From positions 1-45,127 of the forward strand of contig NZ_SAUZ01000029.1 in the NCBI RefSeq assembly GCF_004022215.1: 45,127 nt of DNA. Reading direction: 5' to 3'. Positions 16,898 to 25,419 of the stretch are shown piece by piece; the first letter of the stretch is position 1; each line of letters starts with the position of its first letter. A program made the position numbers and the translations under genes. The stretch comes from Paenirhodobacter populi (GTDB lineage Bacteria; Pseudomonadota; Alphaproteobacteria; Rhodobacterales; Rhodobacteraceae). The notes beneath the pieces were generated by a model. It was given only the letters and a program-made list of their open reading frames with translations, made no database searches and was not told the DNA's origin.

Positions 16898-17041
16898 CCG
16901 TTCCTGCCGTTGGGTCATAGATGCTACGGAAGATAGCAGGCTCGGTCCGAGCGCCTTACGCGCGAAGTCTTGGTACTTACGCAGGTGCCCACCGGCAATG
17001 TCGGAAACGGGGTGGCCGAGTATCATCGGCTTTCGAGCGGG

Positions 17042-17761
17042 TCAGCCTGGCGGCATATAGGGTCCAGTGGCCGCCATAGCTTCGGCCTCTGTCTGGAGCG
17101 GCAGATGATCGCGGGGAATGGGGTTGGGGTTCTGCCAGTCAGTTTCACCAAGTTCCCTGAACCGTCTGATGGCGTCTTCGATCACGGTGCGGTCGATAGT
17201 CGGAGAGGCAACGACGATCTCCAGCCCTATGCCATAGCGATACGAGCGGTCGAGCCGGAACGTTTCGTGGATCTCTGGTGGGGTGTCGCGCAGGATCTCA
17301 GAGGCGGTCCGTTCCTCATATTCTCTGACGGTCAGGCCCTCAAGCGCGGCATGGCGGCTTGGCTCCGGTCGGGTCACCCGAAAGTATTTCTGCCGCCCGA
17401 CATGAAACGCAGGGCTGAACTCCCAGCGGAATTCCTCGTCCAACTCTGTCTCGCTCAGGTGTGCGTGTGTCCGTTCGGCAGCGAGGTTCTGAACGCGATC
17501 CCAGAATTGCAGGTTTCCGGTAATGATGCTGGCGTTCCAGATGCTGTGGTCATCGAGCCCCAGAAACATAAAATCGAACCACTGCCTGAAAATATCGGGG
17601 CGCCCCGGCTCGTTTAACACCAGATCGCTGGTGAACAGCCCACCGTATGTCGGTGCGTCGCCGAGGATCTTCCAGCGCAACTGCACGAAAGCATCACGTT
17701 GTCGGTGTTTCGACAAGGCAGTGAACGGGGTGAAGCGGGTATGTTTGCGGCGTCGGATCAT
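17042..17761 (-). CDS. hypothetical protein
   Basis: About 239 residues, no signal peptide or membrane segment, many charged residues. Readable stretches include FRQWFDFMFLGLDDHSIWNA and GIGLEIVVASPTIDR. I do not recognise a family. Two adjacent ATGs (17764 and 17761) follow GAGGAG; the second has the better spacing. It is in the same direction as the small gene at 18099, 86 bp upstream, and could be co-transcribed with it. Part of the transposon cargo. Confidence 0.6.
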   Translation of the reverse strand: MIRRRKHTRFTPFTALSKHRQRDAFVQLRWKILGDAPTYGGLFTSDLVLNEPGRPDIFRQWFDFMFLGLDDHSIWNASIITGNLQFWDRVQNLAAERTHAHLSETELDEEFRWEFSPAFHVGRQKYFRVTRPEPSRHAALEGLTVREYEERTASEILRDTPPEIHETFRLDRSYRYGIGLEIVVASPTIDRTVIEDAIRRFRELGETDWQNPNPIPRDHLPLQTEAEAMAATGPYMPPG

Positions 17762-17847
17762 CATCTCCTCGTGAGCCTCGGTGACGCCCCGGTCCTACCT
17801 GAGCTCCGGCAGCAAAATTCGCTACACTCGCACAGTTCTGCTTGATC

Positions 17848-18099
17848 TCAATCGGCCGCAAGGCCCTCACCGTCACCATACCCGTGCTTTTCCAAAAGAT
17901 CTCGCACGAGAACGGGGTATGCCCTGTCCTCTCGCTCCCCTCGGATCATCAACCGTGTCAGATAGCTGAGCGGAACCCTGACCTCCAGCGTACAATCGAC
18001 GTCATGCTCGGGGTGTGCTTCGAGATGGCGGAGCCAGACTGTCAGGTTCTCCAGCGTTTCTGTCCTCGGAAGCTCGTTCCCCACGCATGTCGCAACCAT
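17848..18099 (-). CDS. small hypothetical protein
   Basis: An 83-residue acidic protein (MVATCVGNELPRTETLENLT...). GGAGGG lies eight bases ahead of the ATG, a strong translational start. No recognised domain. It lies upstream of and co-directional with the hypothetical gene ending at 17042, and diverges from the XRE regulator at 18204 across a 104-bp gap that probably holds both promoters. Confidence 0.55.
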   Translation of the reverse strand: MVATCVGNELPRTETLENLTVWLRHLEAHPEHDVDCTLEVRVPLSYLTRLMIRGEREDRAYPVLVRDLLEKHGYGDGEGLAAD

Positions 18100-18203
18100 T
18101 TCTACCCTCCTGCCGCATCTTCACGATCCATGCGGACAAGGAACCGCAAAACTGTGACTATAGTCAATAGATACATCGTTGTCCCTTCGCCATTAGCACT
18201 GGG

Positions 18204-18464
18204 ATGGAACGGACGAATGCCAAACTCATCAAAGCCTTCGCGAAGGTATTGAAGCGCAGGCGGCGGGCTGCCGGGCTGTCGCAGGAAGAGTTGGCGTTTC
18301 GCACCGACCTGTCGCCAAGCTATATCTCGCTTTTGGAAACGGCGAATCGTCAACCGACACTGACCGTTCTTGCTGAGCTATCGGATCGCCTTGGCATTGA
18401 CCTGCCGGAACTCATAGCAGAGATCACCGCAGAGCAGAACGGGCAGCCCCCCGGACATAGCTGA
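18204..18464 (+). CDS. XRE-family helix-turn-helix regulator
   Basis: An 86-residue single-domain Cro/C1-type protein: KVLKRRRRAAGLSQEELAFR, then SPSYISLLETANRQPTLTVL, is the classical HTH. Similar size to phage repressors and restriction-modification controller proteins. Divergent from the small gene at 18099 and 141 bp upstream of the Ner-like gene. A repressor role over the transposition genes is plausible by position. Confidence 0.88.
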   Translation: MERTNAKLIKAFAKVLKRRRRAAGLSQEELAFRTDLSPSYISLLETANRQPTLTVLAELSDRLGIDLPELIAEITAEQNGQPPGHS

Positions 18465-18605
18465 TTGAGAAGATGTGATTATTCAATATGCGTATCGCGG
18501 GTTTCTGGCCTGTGACAATCTGTATTTAGATAGATTTATCGCATTAATTACAATAACTTGCAAGTTTGCTCTCGATTTGTCACGTTGTTGGCACGGAGGC
18601 AGGCC

Positions 18606-18830
18606 ATGGACGCAAGGCGCGGTCGTCACGAGACAATCAAATACGAGTTGCGGATGAAGGGCACTTCATTCGCCGAGTTGGGCCGCCGTCATGCCGTGCA
18701 CCCGTCGGTGTTCTCAGCCGTTGCATCCGGCCGCAGGCGTTCACTCCCCACAGCGAAGATCATCGCCGACGCACTGGGCACCGACCCGTCGATCCTATGG
18801 CCCGAATTGTACGGAGATACAGATGGCTAA
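18606..18830 (+). CDS. Ner-like DNA-binding regulator
   Basis: A 74-residue protein. IKYELRMKGTSFAELGRRHA, then IIADALGTDPSILWPELYGD, closely resembles phage Mu Ner, with the IWPSRY-type ending. In Mu, Ner represses early transcription upstream of the transposase genes A and B. Here it lies directly upstream of istA and istB, which are functional counterparts of MuA and MuB. GGAGG lies upstream of ATG 18606. The AT-rich stretch 18475-18600 before it probably carries the promoter. Confidence 0.82.
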   Translation: MDARRGRHETIKYELRMKGTSFAELGRRHAVHPSVFSAVASGRRRSLPTAKIIADALGTDPSILWPELYGDTDG

Positions 18831-18831
18831 G

Positions 18832-18857
18832 TAAAAGAAAACCGCCGAAACCGGCGG
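18832..18857 (-). terminator. intrinsic terminator reading on the minus strand
   Basis: CCGCCGAAACCGGCGG forms a hairpin; on the minus strand it is followed by a T-rich run (TTTTCTTTTA). No minus-strand gene ends here, so it would stop antisense transcription coming out of istA or shield the regulators from it. Confidence 0.5.
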
Positions 18858-18992
18858 CTCTCTCCGAGAAGATCTCGTAAGGTTAGGTCCCTTTCCCAGA
18901 ACTTCCTCGATTGCAGTCGCCAAGTCAAGAACCGGCCACCTGGCCGGACGAATTTCTGCACCCTGCGCGTGGCGCAGGTTCGAGAGGATATT

Positions 18993-20555
18993 ATGAAATC
19001 GGATATTCGCAGGATGGCCGAAAGGCTGTTGGACCCGACCCTCAATCACACCGAGGTCGGACGTCTCATTAACCGAAATCGCGACACGATCCGGCGCCTG
19101 CGCCGGAGAGCTGTACAGGCAGGTCTCCGGCCTGAGATGTTGGGCGATCTTCCAGATGCGCGCCTGCGCGACATGCTCATGCCGTCTGGTCATCGCAAGG
19201 TTAGATGCGTTCAGCCCGACTGGGATGTCATCGTCCGCCATATTCTGGCGACGGGCGACAGCGTGCTGGACACCTATGATGACATCTATCTCAAGCAGCA
19301 GTCCACCGATACCGATCTCCCGCCTATGAGCTATGCCAACTTCTGTCGGGAGCTCGCCAAAATCCTGAAGCGACGTGCCCCCGAATACCGACATCATTAC
19401 CGGCCGGGCGAAGTGATGCAGATCGATTTCGCCGGATTCCAGCCCGTCTGGACTGACCCTCAGAACGAGCGCAGGAAATCGACCCTGCTGATCGCCCATT
19501 TCCCGTTCTCGCAGTTCTGCCTGGGGGAGGTGATCCAGAGCCAGAGTCGGGCGGATGTGATCCACGGTCTCACCCGCATCTTCGTTCGCTTGAACGCTGC
19601 TCCCCGACAGATCATCCTCGACAACTTCAAGGCTGCGATTGACGTTGCCCGAAGTAAGCGACGAGAAGCCAGGATCAACGCTGAGTTCCAGGCGTTTCTG
19701 GATCATTATCGGATCGTGCCGGACCCTGCCCGCGGGAGAGAGCCACGCGACAAGGGGGCTGTCGAGGGGACGGTCAGGCTGAGCCAAAGATTTTATGCGA
19801 GGGTTTTGCGGGACCGCACGCCTCGATCAATGGCCGAGCTGAACGAGTTGCTGCAAGCCGCGCTGGAGCATCTGAATGACAAGGTCATGCGGCGCTGGAA
19901 AATGTCACGGAACGAACGCTTCCGAACCCGCGAAATGCCCTGTCTACAGCCGCTGCCCAAAACCTCTTATGATTATGGCAGCTGGCACCCCGGTATCAGG
20001 ATCCAGCGTCACTATCACGTCAACGTCGAAGGGCGGGATTACAGCGTGCCGTCATACCTGATCGGTGAGCTGGTCAGCCTCAAGGTTATGGCCGCGACCA
20101 TCGAAATCTACCACGATTCGACGCTTGTGGCCGTACATCCTCGTCGCGCTGTCACGCCAACCGATGACGCGCCGATAATCGACCCGACCCATATGCCGGA
20201 AAACCATCGCGCAATATGGCAGCAAAGCCCGGATGCCCTCATCGCGCGCGCCACCGACTACAGTCGGTGCCTCGGGCGGTTCGTGTGCAAGCACTTAGAT
20301 GTCAATTCCAACCCCCGAGCGACATATAGCATGTTGAAGCGGTTGCTCGAAGTCGCGCCGGTCTACGGCAAAACCACGATCGATGCAGCCTGTGCCGAGG
20401 CTCTCCGGCGCGATCAGATCAATGCCGATGCGCTGCGGCAGATTCTTAACCGGGGCCCGAAAAAGCTGCCGCGCCCCGAACCGCAGCAGGCCCCGCCACC
20501 GTCCGAAAACATCCGCGGTGCGGGCTATTATTCGGAGGACGACGATGCAGCATGA
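18993..20555 (+). CDS. istA: IS21-family transposase IstA
   Basis: A 520-residue IS21-type DDE transposase. N-terminal helix-turn-helix with NRNRDTIRRLRRRA; catalytic triad candidates MQIDFAGFQ (Asp), IILDNFKAA (Asp) and KGAVEGTVRLSQR (Glu); C-terminal beta-rich domain with GRDYSVPSYLIG. ATG 18993 with AGAGGATA upstream is preferred to the upstream start at 18969. Its 3' end overlaps istB by 11 bp, suggesting translational coupling. It should recognise the multiple repeats at 6275-6345 and 21301-21394. Confidence 0.94.
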   Translation: MKSDIRRMAERLLDPTLNHTEVGRLINRNRDTIRRLRRRAVQAGLRPEMLGDLPDARLRDMLMPSGHRKVRCVQPDWDVIVRHILATGDSVLDTYDDIYLKQQSTDTDLPPMSYANFCRELAKILKRRAPEYRHHYRPGEVMQIDFAGFQPVWTDPQNERRKSTLLIAHFPFSQFCLGEVIQSQSRADVIHGLTRIFVRLNAAPRQIILDNFKAAIDVARSKRREARINAEFQAFLDHYRIVPDPARGREPRDKGAVEGTVRLSQRFYARVLRDRTPRSMAELNELLQAALEHLNDKVMRRWKMSRNERFRTREMPCLQPLPKTSYDYGSWHPGIRIQRHYHVNVEGRDYSVPSYLIGELVSLKVMAATIEIYHDSTLVAVHPRRAVTPTDDAPIIDPTHMPENHRAIWQQSPDALIARATDYSRCLGRFVCKHLDVNSNPRATYSMLKRLLEVAPVYGKTTIDAACAEALRRDQINADALRQILNRGPKKLPRPEPQQAPPPSENIRGAGYYSEDDDAA

Positions 20556-21288
20556 ACATGTCGTTGCGCTTGCTCGTGAACTGTCTCTTGCGGGCTTAGC
20601 CGATACGCTCGAGCGTCAGGCCAAAGATCCGTTCTTTGCGGACATGGCCTTCGTCGAAAGGCTCGCCGCGCTACTGATCGCAGAGAAGGAGCGGCGCGCG
20701 ACCAGCCGGCTGACGCGGATGCTGAACGAGGCGAAACTCCCGATCAAGGCGGCCCCCGAGGAGCTGATTGGCGATGAGGCACGGGGCTTCAAGACCGCTG
20801 TCATGCGCGAGCTGCTGAAATGCAGCTGGATCCCCTTCGCCTGGAACGTCCTTATCAGTGGCGAAACCGGAACCGGCAAAAGCTGGATCGCCTCCTGCAT
20901 CGCCACGGCCGCCATTCGCGCCGGACACAAGGCCCGCTATTACAAAGTCTCCGACCTGCTTTATAGCCTGTCGATGACGCTGGAAGACGGCGTTTACCTG
21001 CGAGAGCGCGAAAAGCTGTCCAAGTTCAGGCTCCTGATCCTCGACGACTTCGGCAAGGTTGCGATGAGCGAAACCGAGAAATCGATCCTGTTCGACATCA
21101 TCGAAGACCGAAGCGGGACCCTGTCGACCATCATCGTCGGCCAGCGCCCCTATAATGACTGGCATGGCTTCATCGACAATCCGGTCATCGCTGACGCGAT
21201 CCTCGACCGCCTGTCGCGCGACCGCCATCACATCAAGCTACGCGGCGAGTCACTGCGCCGTCGCGAGGCCAGTTTCGACGGTCTGTAA
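20545..21288 (+). CDS. istB: IS21-family transposition ATPase IstB
   Basis: A 247-residue AAA+ protein, the MuB/DnaC-like partner of IstA. Walker A GETGTGKSW, Walker B LLILDDFGK, and the C-terminal RLSRDRHHIKLRGESLRR are typical. It forms assemblies on DNA and selects targets for IstA. ATG 20545 overlaps the istA 3' end. The gene ends 12 bp from the first right-end terminal repeat, so istAB is the terminal module of the transposon. Confidence 0.95.
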   Translation: MQHEHVVALARELSLAGLADTLERQAKDPFFADMAFVERLAALLIAEKERRATSRLTRMLNEAKLPIKAAPEELIGDEARGFKTAVMRELLKCSWIPFAWNVLISGETGTGKSWIASCIATAAIRAGHKARYYKVSDLLYSLSMTLEDGVYLREREKLSKFRLLILDDFGKVAMSETEKSILFDIIEDRSGTLSTIIVGQRPYNDWHGFIDNPVIADAILDRLSRDRHHIKLRGESLRRREASFDGL

Positions 21289-21300
21289 ACTGCCCCCTTC

Positions 21301-21394
21301 GGCGCCGAAGTTGACGCAACCCGGCGCCGAAGACTAACGCAATCGGCTGCGGAAACCTGATGCAGTTTGGTGCCAAAAATCATGCGTGCGTGCA
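21301..21394 (-). repeat. right terminal repeats of the IS21-type element
   Basis: Four tandem units: 21301-21322 and 21323-21345 both begin GGCGCCGAAG and contain ACGCAA; 21346-21368 is GCTGCGGAAACCTGATGCAG then TTT; 21369-21394 runs from GGTGCC to the terminal TGCA. On the minus strand they mirror the left-end units. The duplicated target ATCC follows at 21395-21398. Confidence 0.85.
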
Positions 21395-22662
21395 ATCCGT
21401 TCAGGCCCTGTGGCACGGTGCGTGGTGAAGGACATTCGCCGCCAACTGAAGAGGGCGGGGGGGCTGCCGGAGACCGAGGCAAGCGGCTCCGGCGGGAACA
21501 GGGTGATCGGGCGCCGGGGGCGGCGCTTTTTCGGGAACGGCTCCGGCCCTGCGTAGGCCACAGGTACGATGAGAAAGCTGCGCTCCGAGATCCGGCTGCT
21601 GGCTGGCAGGAAGCGCTGCACCGCCTCGAACCCGAGCCGGTTGCCGAGACGGGAGATCAGATCGGAGAGTTCATCCTCTTCCCTGATCCTGGCATTTCCG
21701 ACCTGCTCTGGCGCCAGCGGCTCCGTTGTCACCGCGAAGAGCCGCAGTCCGTCGATCCATAACCGCTGTCGACTTCGTCTACCCCTTTGCGGAACAGTAC
21801 GGAAATCCGGGCCGGATCCCGCATCGGTCGGGCTAGGCCGACCTCGACCACCGCAGCGGACCTGTCGACGCGCTGCAACTCCAGCCGAACCTTCCGTGTC
21901 CCCTGCCCCGCCCTCGCCAGCTTGTCGCAAAGCCGGGCCAGGAGTCGGTCGAGCGCCGCCATCACATCCGAGGTCAGCCCGATCGGTTCGGGCAGGGTCA
22001 TCCTCACCCCGAAATACGGCGCATCCGTTTCCGCAGCCACCGACTCCCCTTGTGTCCCGAGCGCCTGATCCAGACGGCGCAGCAACTCCGGGCCAAACCG
22101 GCGGGCGAGCGGTGCCCGCGGGACAGTGGTGAGGTCGGCAATCTTCTTAAGCCCCAGCCGGGCCAGCCCTTCCGAGATCTCCGGCCCGATCCGGAGCGCG
22201 CCCACCGGTAGCGGGCCGAGCTTTTCCAGCAGCGCCCCTCCGGGATCACCCCGCCGCCCCGCCGGGCCAGCGCCCAGGCCCTACCCCGCGTCCCGGCGAT
22301 CGCGCTCTTCGACCCGATCCAGTCGCGCTTCGACATCCGCCAGCAGCTCTGCTTCCCCGCCGAACAGATGCGGCACACCGGAGACGTCGACGATCAGCCC
22401 ATCGGAGCCATCCTTCGCGGCGTGCGGTCCGTATCGGCTGGCCCACCGGCCGGGTCGAGAGACAAGGTCAGATCGCCCTCGCATCCGCGAGTGGCATGCC
22501 GCGATGCAGCCCGGCGTGGCTGGCGGCTTCGTTCAGACAATGCAGCTGCTCGGCGTTCGACGCCCTGAGCGTCAACGCGAAAGGCCCTTCAACGGGACAG
22601 CCCCTCAGGCTGACGTCGCTCGCCAGTTGGGGGAGCCAGATGGAAAGCAGCCGTCGCTCCAT
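21395..22662 (-). pseudogene. imuB: imuB, Y-family polymerase-like SOS mutagenesis protein, decayed
   Basis: ImuB segments appear in order but in different frames: MERRLLSIWLPQLASD (22662), DGLIVDVSGVPHLFGGEAEL, SAIAGTRGRAWALARRGGG, LPEPIGLTSDVMAALDRLLA, and RFLPASSRISERSFLI to ATGPER at the transposon edge. At least four frameshifts separate them, and part of the region after LADARAI seems deleted. ImuB is an inactive polymerase homologue that links ImuA and DnaE2 in damage-induced mutagenesis. The gene was additionally split by the transposon; the last motif is at 6228-6274. Confidence 0.88.
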
Positions 22663-23171
22663 CCCAACTCACATAATGGGCCCCAGGTGTTCCCTTTTTG
22701 TTCTTATTAAGGGCCCGCCGATGCCGAGTCGAGCCCACGGGCCTCGGCATAGGATCACATTTCCAGCGGGTCTCGGCGGCGTTGCTTCCCCCGCCCTCGC
22801 GGATCAGCAGGAGCCCGGTTGTCCGACTCGCCTCGGCGGCAAGCTGGAGCCGCCTGCCCGCGGTCAGCGACATCGGTTTCTCGGGCTCGGCGATGACGAG
22901 GCCAACCGACCTCTATCGCCCAGATCAGGTCAGTCTCGCTTCGGGCCTCATTGAGATGCAGCCGCTCCGCCACCCCGTCGGGAAGTGATAATGGCATGAG
23001 CCGATCGCGATCATGCGCGAGGGTGATCCAGAAGATCGGCCCGCTGAACCTGACCGCCTGAAACAGGGCGAACCCCACCCTCCCCCGGCCCTCGGCCTCA
23101 TGGACGCGAGCGCTCCGCAGCCGAAGCGAATCGATGGGCTCATCGAGAAGTCGTTCACGCAGGGCCCGCAT
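22589..23171 (-). pseudogene. imuA: imuA, RecA-like SOS mutagenesis protein, frameshifted
   Basis: The first part (MRALRERLLDEPIDSLRLRS... to RSETDLIWAIEVG) is in one frame. The conserved RRLQLAAEASRTTGLLLIRE and GTPGAHYVSWDGATAAFHLA follow in another, with a one-base shift near 22895. ImuA lies between the SRAP remnant and imuB, the usual imuA-imuB order, and overlaps both slightly. No dnaE2 is present in the window. Confidence 0.85.
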
Positions 23172-23838
23172 GTGTCCCCTCCGCTACGATGCGAAGCAGC
23201 CCGTCCGGCAGTGGCCGTTGAAGGTTCAGCGCTTCCGGTGTGTCCGCGGTCAACCAGGTTCTCCATTGCTCGGGCCGGGTCAGGATTACCGGCATCGCCC
23301 TCTCGTGAACCGGTTCAACCTCGGCGTTCGCCTTGCATGTGAGAAAGCCGAAAAGCTCGGCGGTCACCTCTCCCTCCTTGAGTTTCCGGACCGAGGTCCA
23401 TTCGGTGCGGATTCCGGTGAAGAACGCGAGCGGTCGATCCTCACTGAGCGAAAACCAGACCGGATTGTTGCGTGGCGCGCTCGGCCGGCTGTCGATCTCG
23501 GAGAAGCTGGTGAATGGGACCAGGCAGCGGTGTTCCGTCCCGAGCCAGCGCCGCTAATGTGGGGAGCTGACGTTTCGGATGTTCGTGACGCCCGGATCGG
23601 TCCGTTTTCCCTTAAGATAGACCGGGGGGGTTGGCATCCCCCAGCGGGCCACGGTCAGCATCCAGTTCCAGTCTTCGCCGTGTCGGATGATCGGCGCGGG
23701 ATAGTCCGGATAGGTTCCGGGTGACGATGGCAGGTTGCCGGCGGTGTCGATCAGTTCCTCGCCATCCTCGAGCACGGCATTGGAGACCTGACGCATCGCG
23801 TCCTGGCTCTTGGACTGGAAATACAGGTTGCACGTCAC
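23155..23838 (-). pseudogene. SRAP (YedK/HMCES-type) SOS-associated peptidase, nonsense-mutated
   Basis: The conserved start CNLYFQSKSQDAMRQ, the GEDWNWMLTVARWGMPTP region, the NIRNVSSPH segment, and the C-terminal PVHERAMPVILTRPEQWRTW with a length near 227 codons identify SRAP, which crosslinks abasic sites through Cys2. An in-frame TAG (23556-23554) stands where family members have Trp (SSPHW). The expected ATG before the catalytic Cys is ACG; the only start nearby is GTG 23838, which would move Cys to position 3. Both changes suggest inactivation. It is preceded by an intact LexA box. Confidence 0.85.
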
Positions 23839-23862
23839 ACTACCTCGAGAATCGCCGATTGA

Positions 23863-23877
23863 GAACAATGACAGAAC
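23863..23877 (-). promoter_or_regulatory. LexA (SOS) box
   Basis: Minus strand reads GTTC, seven bases, GTTC (GTTCTGTCATTGTTC), the alphaproteobacterial LexA operator. It lies 25 bp upstream of the SRAP start and would have controlled the SRAP-imuA-imuB cassette. Confidence 0.8.
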
Positions 23878-23947
23878 AGCGACGGATTCCCAAGCGCCGC
23901 TTTTCGGGGATGCTTTGACGCTTTGACCTGTCAGTTACATGGTCAGA

Positions 23948-25165
23948 CTAGGCCGTCAGGATGGATTGGAGGTAGGCATCCGGACTGCGAATGGTTTCCA
24001 CTTTCCTTGCGATCTGATCCTCGATCCTTAGAAGTTCCCACAAGCCAAGTTTTGCGGCAGCGCTGGCAAGAAGCGTCTGACTTATTCTCAGCATCTTCCC
24101 GAACTCGAAGGCGATGGCTGCGGTATCCTGATGGCATCCCGGCGCATCATAGAAGGCGCTGACCTCGGTTAGGTCGGCCCATCGCGGTTGATGCTCACGG
24201 CTGGGTTTTCTTTTTTTTGTATCTGACTCTGGTTCTATGTGGCGGACATTCTGTCCGTCATAGGCGGGCGTTTTGTCGGTGGCAGGTGCTGAGCTTGTGT
24301 TGGATCCGGTCGCGGCAGGCTTGTCCGGTTCCACTGCCATGGGAAGAATTATCGCGGCGGTGGAGGGCAAGTCAGGTTCTTGATGTGGGTCGTCGGCCTT
24401 GGGATGGCGATCGGTCTTGTGGGTTGCGGAAGCTGGTTCAGAGGGAATGATCGCCATACTGGTGGCCTGGCCAATGACCGTGGTCAGGCGGGCGAGTGCG
24501 GCGTGAGCCTCTACGAGGGTCAGCGTCGCACGACGGACGAGATTGCGGAGTCCGTCGACGAATGTCGCGGTGGTCTCATCAAGATGAAGCTCGAGACAGG
24601 CTGCCCGCAGACGAAGGATCTGGGCTCGCACACCGCGCAGTTCAGCGGCCTGCTCGCGCCGCTTCAGAGCGAGTGCGAGGAGATCGTCGGCACGAGCGAA
24701 GAGAGGTGACAGATCCAGTCCGAAGGCGCCGATCGCTTTGCCGCCCTTCATGATGGGAAACCTTTTGCCGTTGGCGCTGTCGCGCCGGACAAGCAGTCCT
24801 GCCTTCTCGAGGGTTTCAATGTGACGGCGAAGTTGGCGGTCAGTTAGGCCCTTCGCGCGGAAGCAGAGCGTCTCGTTGCTTGCATAGACCGTGAGCAAGG
24901 TGGCGGGGGTGACCGGGATTTCGCTGCCGTTGGGTCCCTGGCAGGGCAGGCAGCTCAGCAGGGCATCAAGAACGACCACTGCGCCTTGCCGGATACCAAG
25001 TTCGCGACTGCAGGTGTTGACCGCGGACATGATCGCGCGGCGTGAGACAGGGCGGAAGCCTGGCTGATGGGGGATCGAACCCATGCCGGAGAGCGAAAAC
25101 TCCCTGGAGTCGGCACAGATCTTCCGTGCCCCGGCCGTAAGGACCGTGGATGTGATGTGTTTCAT
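23948..25165 (-). CDS. repC: RepC, replication initiator of a repABC replicon
   Basis: A 405-residue initiator, normal length for RepC. The N-terminal DNA-binding region includes FRPVSRRAIMSAVNTC and the winged-helix part LTDRQLRRHIETLEKAGLLVRRDSANG. RepC binds an origin usually lying within its own coding sequence. It is the last gene of repA-repB-repC, separated from repB by a 254-bp gap carrying a countertranscribed RNA that should set copy number. Confidence 0.95.
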   Translation of the reverse strand: MKHITSTVLTAGARKICADSREFSLSGMGSIPHQPGFRPVSRRAIMSAVNTCSRELGIRQGAVVVLDALLSCLPCQGPNGSEIPVTPATLLTVYASNETLCFRAKGLTDRQLRRHIETLEKAGLLVRRDSANGKRFPIMKGGKAIGAFGLDLSPLFARADDLLALALKRREQAAELRGVRAQILRLRAACLELHLDETTATFVDGLRNLVRRATLTLVEAHAALARLTTVIGQATSMAIIPSEPASATHKTDRHPKADDPHQEPDLPSTAAIILPMAVEPDKPAATGSNTSSAPATDKTPAYDGQNVRHIEPESDTKKRKPSREHQPRWADLTEVSAFYDAPGCHQDTAAIAFEFGKMLRISQTLLASAAAKLGLWELLRIEDQIARKVETIRSPDAYLQSILTA

Positions 25166-25243
25166 GCGATTTCAGACGGCAAACCAGATCCGGTCACCGA
25201 AATCGGTGTTGCGCTGATTCGATTTTCGGGCTACGAAATAGGT

Positions 25244-25298
25244 GTCTAAGCTATCGGAGCCCTCTGGAAGCATCACCGCTTTCGGGGGGTTTCTTTTT
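25244..25298 (+). ncRNA. countertranscribed RNA (incompatibility RNA) of repABC
   Basis: Plus-strand promoter TTGCGC (25209-25214), 17-bp spacer, TACGAA (25232-25237). Then about 55 nt end in a strong intrinsic terminator: a 12-bp stem CCCTCTGGAAGC/GCTTTCGGGGGG around a 6-base loop (25260-25289) and TTTCTTTTT. Position in the repB-repC gap, antisense orientation and size match the ctRNA of other repABC plasmids, which represses repC translation. The start site is estimated. Confidence 0.72.
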
Positions 25299-25363
25299 GC
25301 CTGAAGTCTGCTCCCTTTCCTGCTCGTTTCTAGTTGTAGCCCGTTAACTATGGGCCGCGATTT

Positions 25364-25380
25364 GTTGACCAGCGGTCAAT
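25364..25380. promoter_or_regulatory. parS-like palindrome 1
   Basis: TTGACC-AGC-GGTCAA, with outer GTT giving GTTGACCAGCGGTCAA, close to the repABC parS pattern (GTT, four, GC, four, AAC). Located just 3' of repB, a common parS position; presumed RepB binding site. Confidence 0.65.
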
Positions 25381-25403
25381 TTAGGTCACAATCCGGACCC
25401 ATT

Positions 25404-25419
25404 TTGACCACTGGTCAAC
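25404..25419. promoter_or_regulatory. parS-like palindrome 2
   Basis: TTGACC-ACT-GGTCAAC shares both arms with palindrome 1, 24 bases away, and abuts the repB stop codon. Two copies of the same dyad support a RepB partition site. Confidence 0.65.

Larger units (their letters stand above)
6275..21394 (+). mobile_element. 15.1-kb cargo-carrying IS21-type transposon
   Basis: Both ends start with TGC and reach a GGCACC block at the same spacing (26 bases), followed by further related repeats, as is typical of IS21 multiple terminal repeats. Target ATCC is duplicated at 6271-6274 and 21395-21398, and excision would rejoin imuB in frame. istA and istB lie next to the right end. Ordinary IS21 elements are about 2-2.6 kb; here some 12.7 kb of extra genes lie between the left end and istA: NACHT-nuclease, DUF2268 protease, repeat-separated small genes, soxR-MFS and two regulators. 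The boundaries are read directly; mobility of the whole unit is inferred. Confidence 0.85.
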
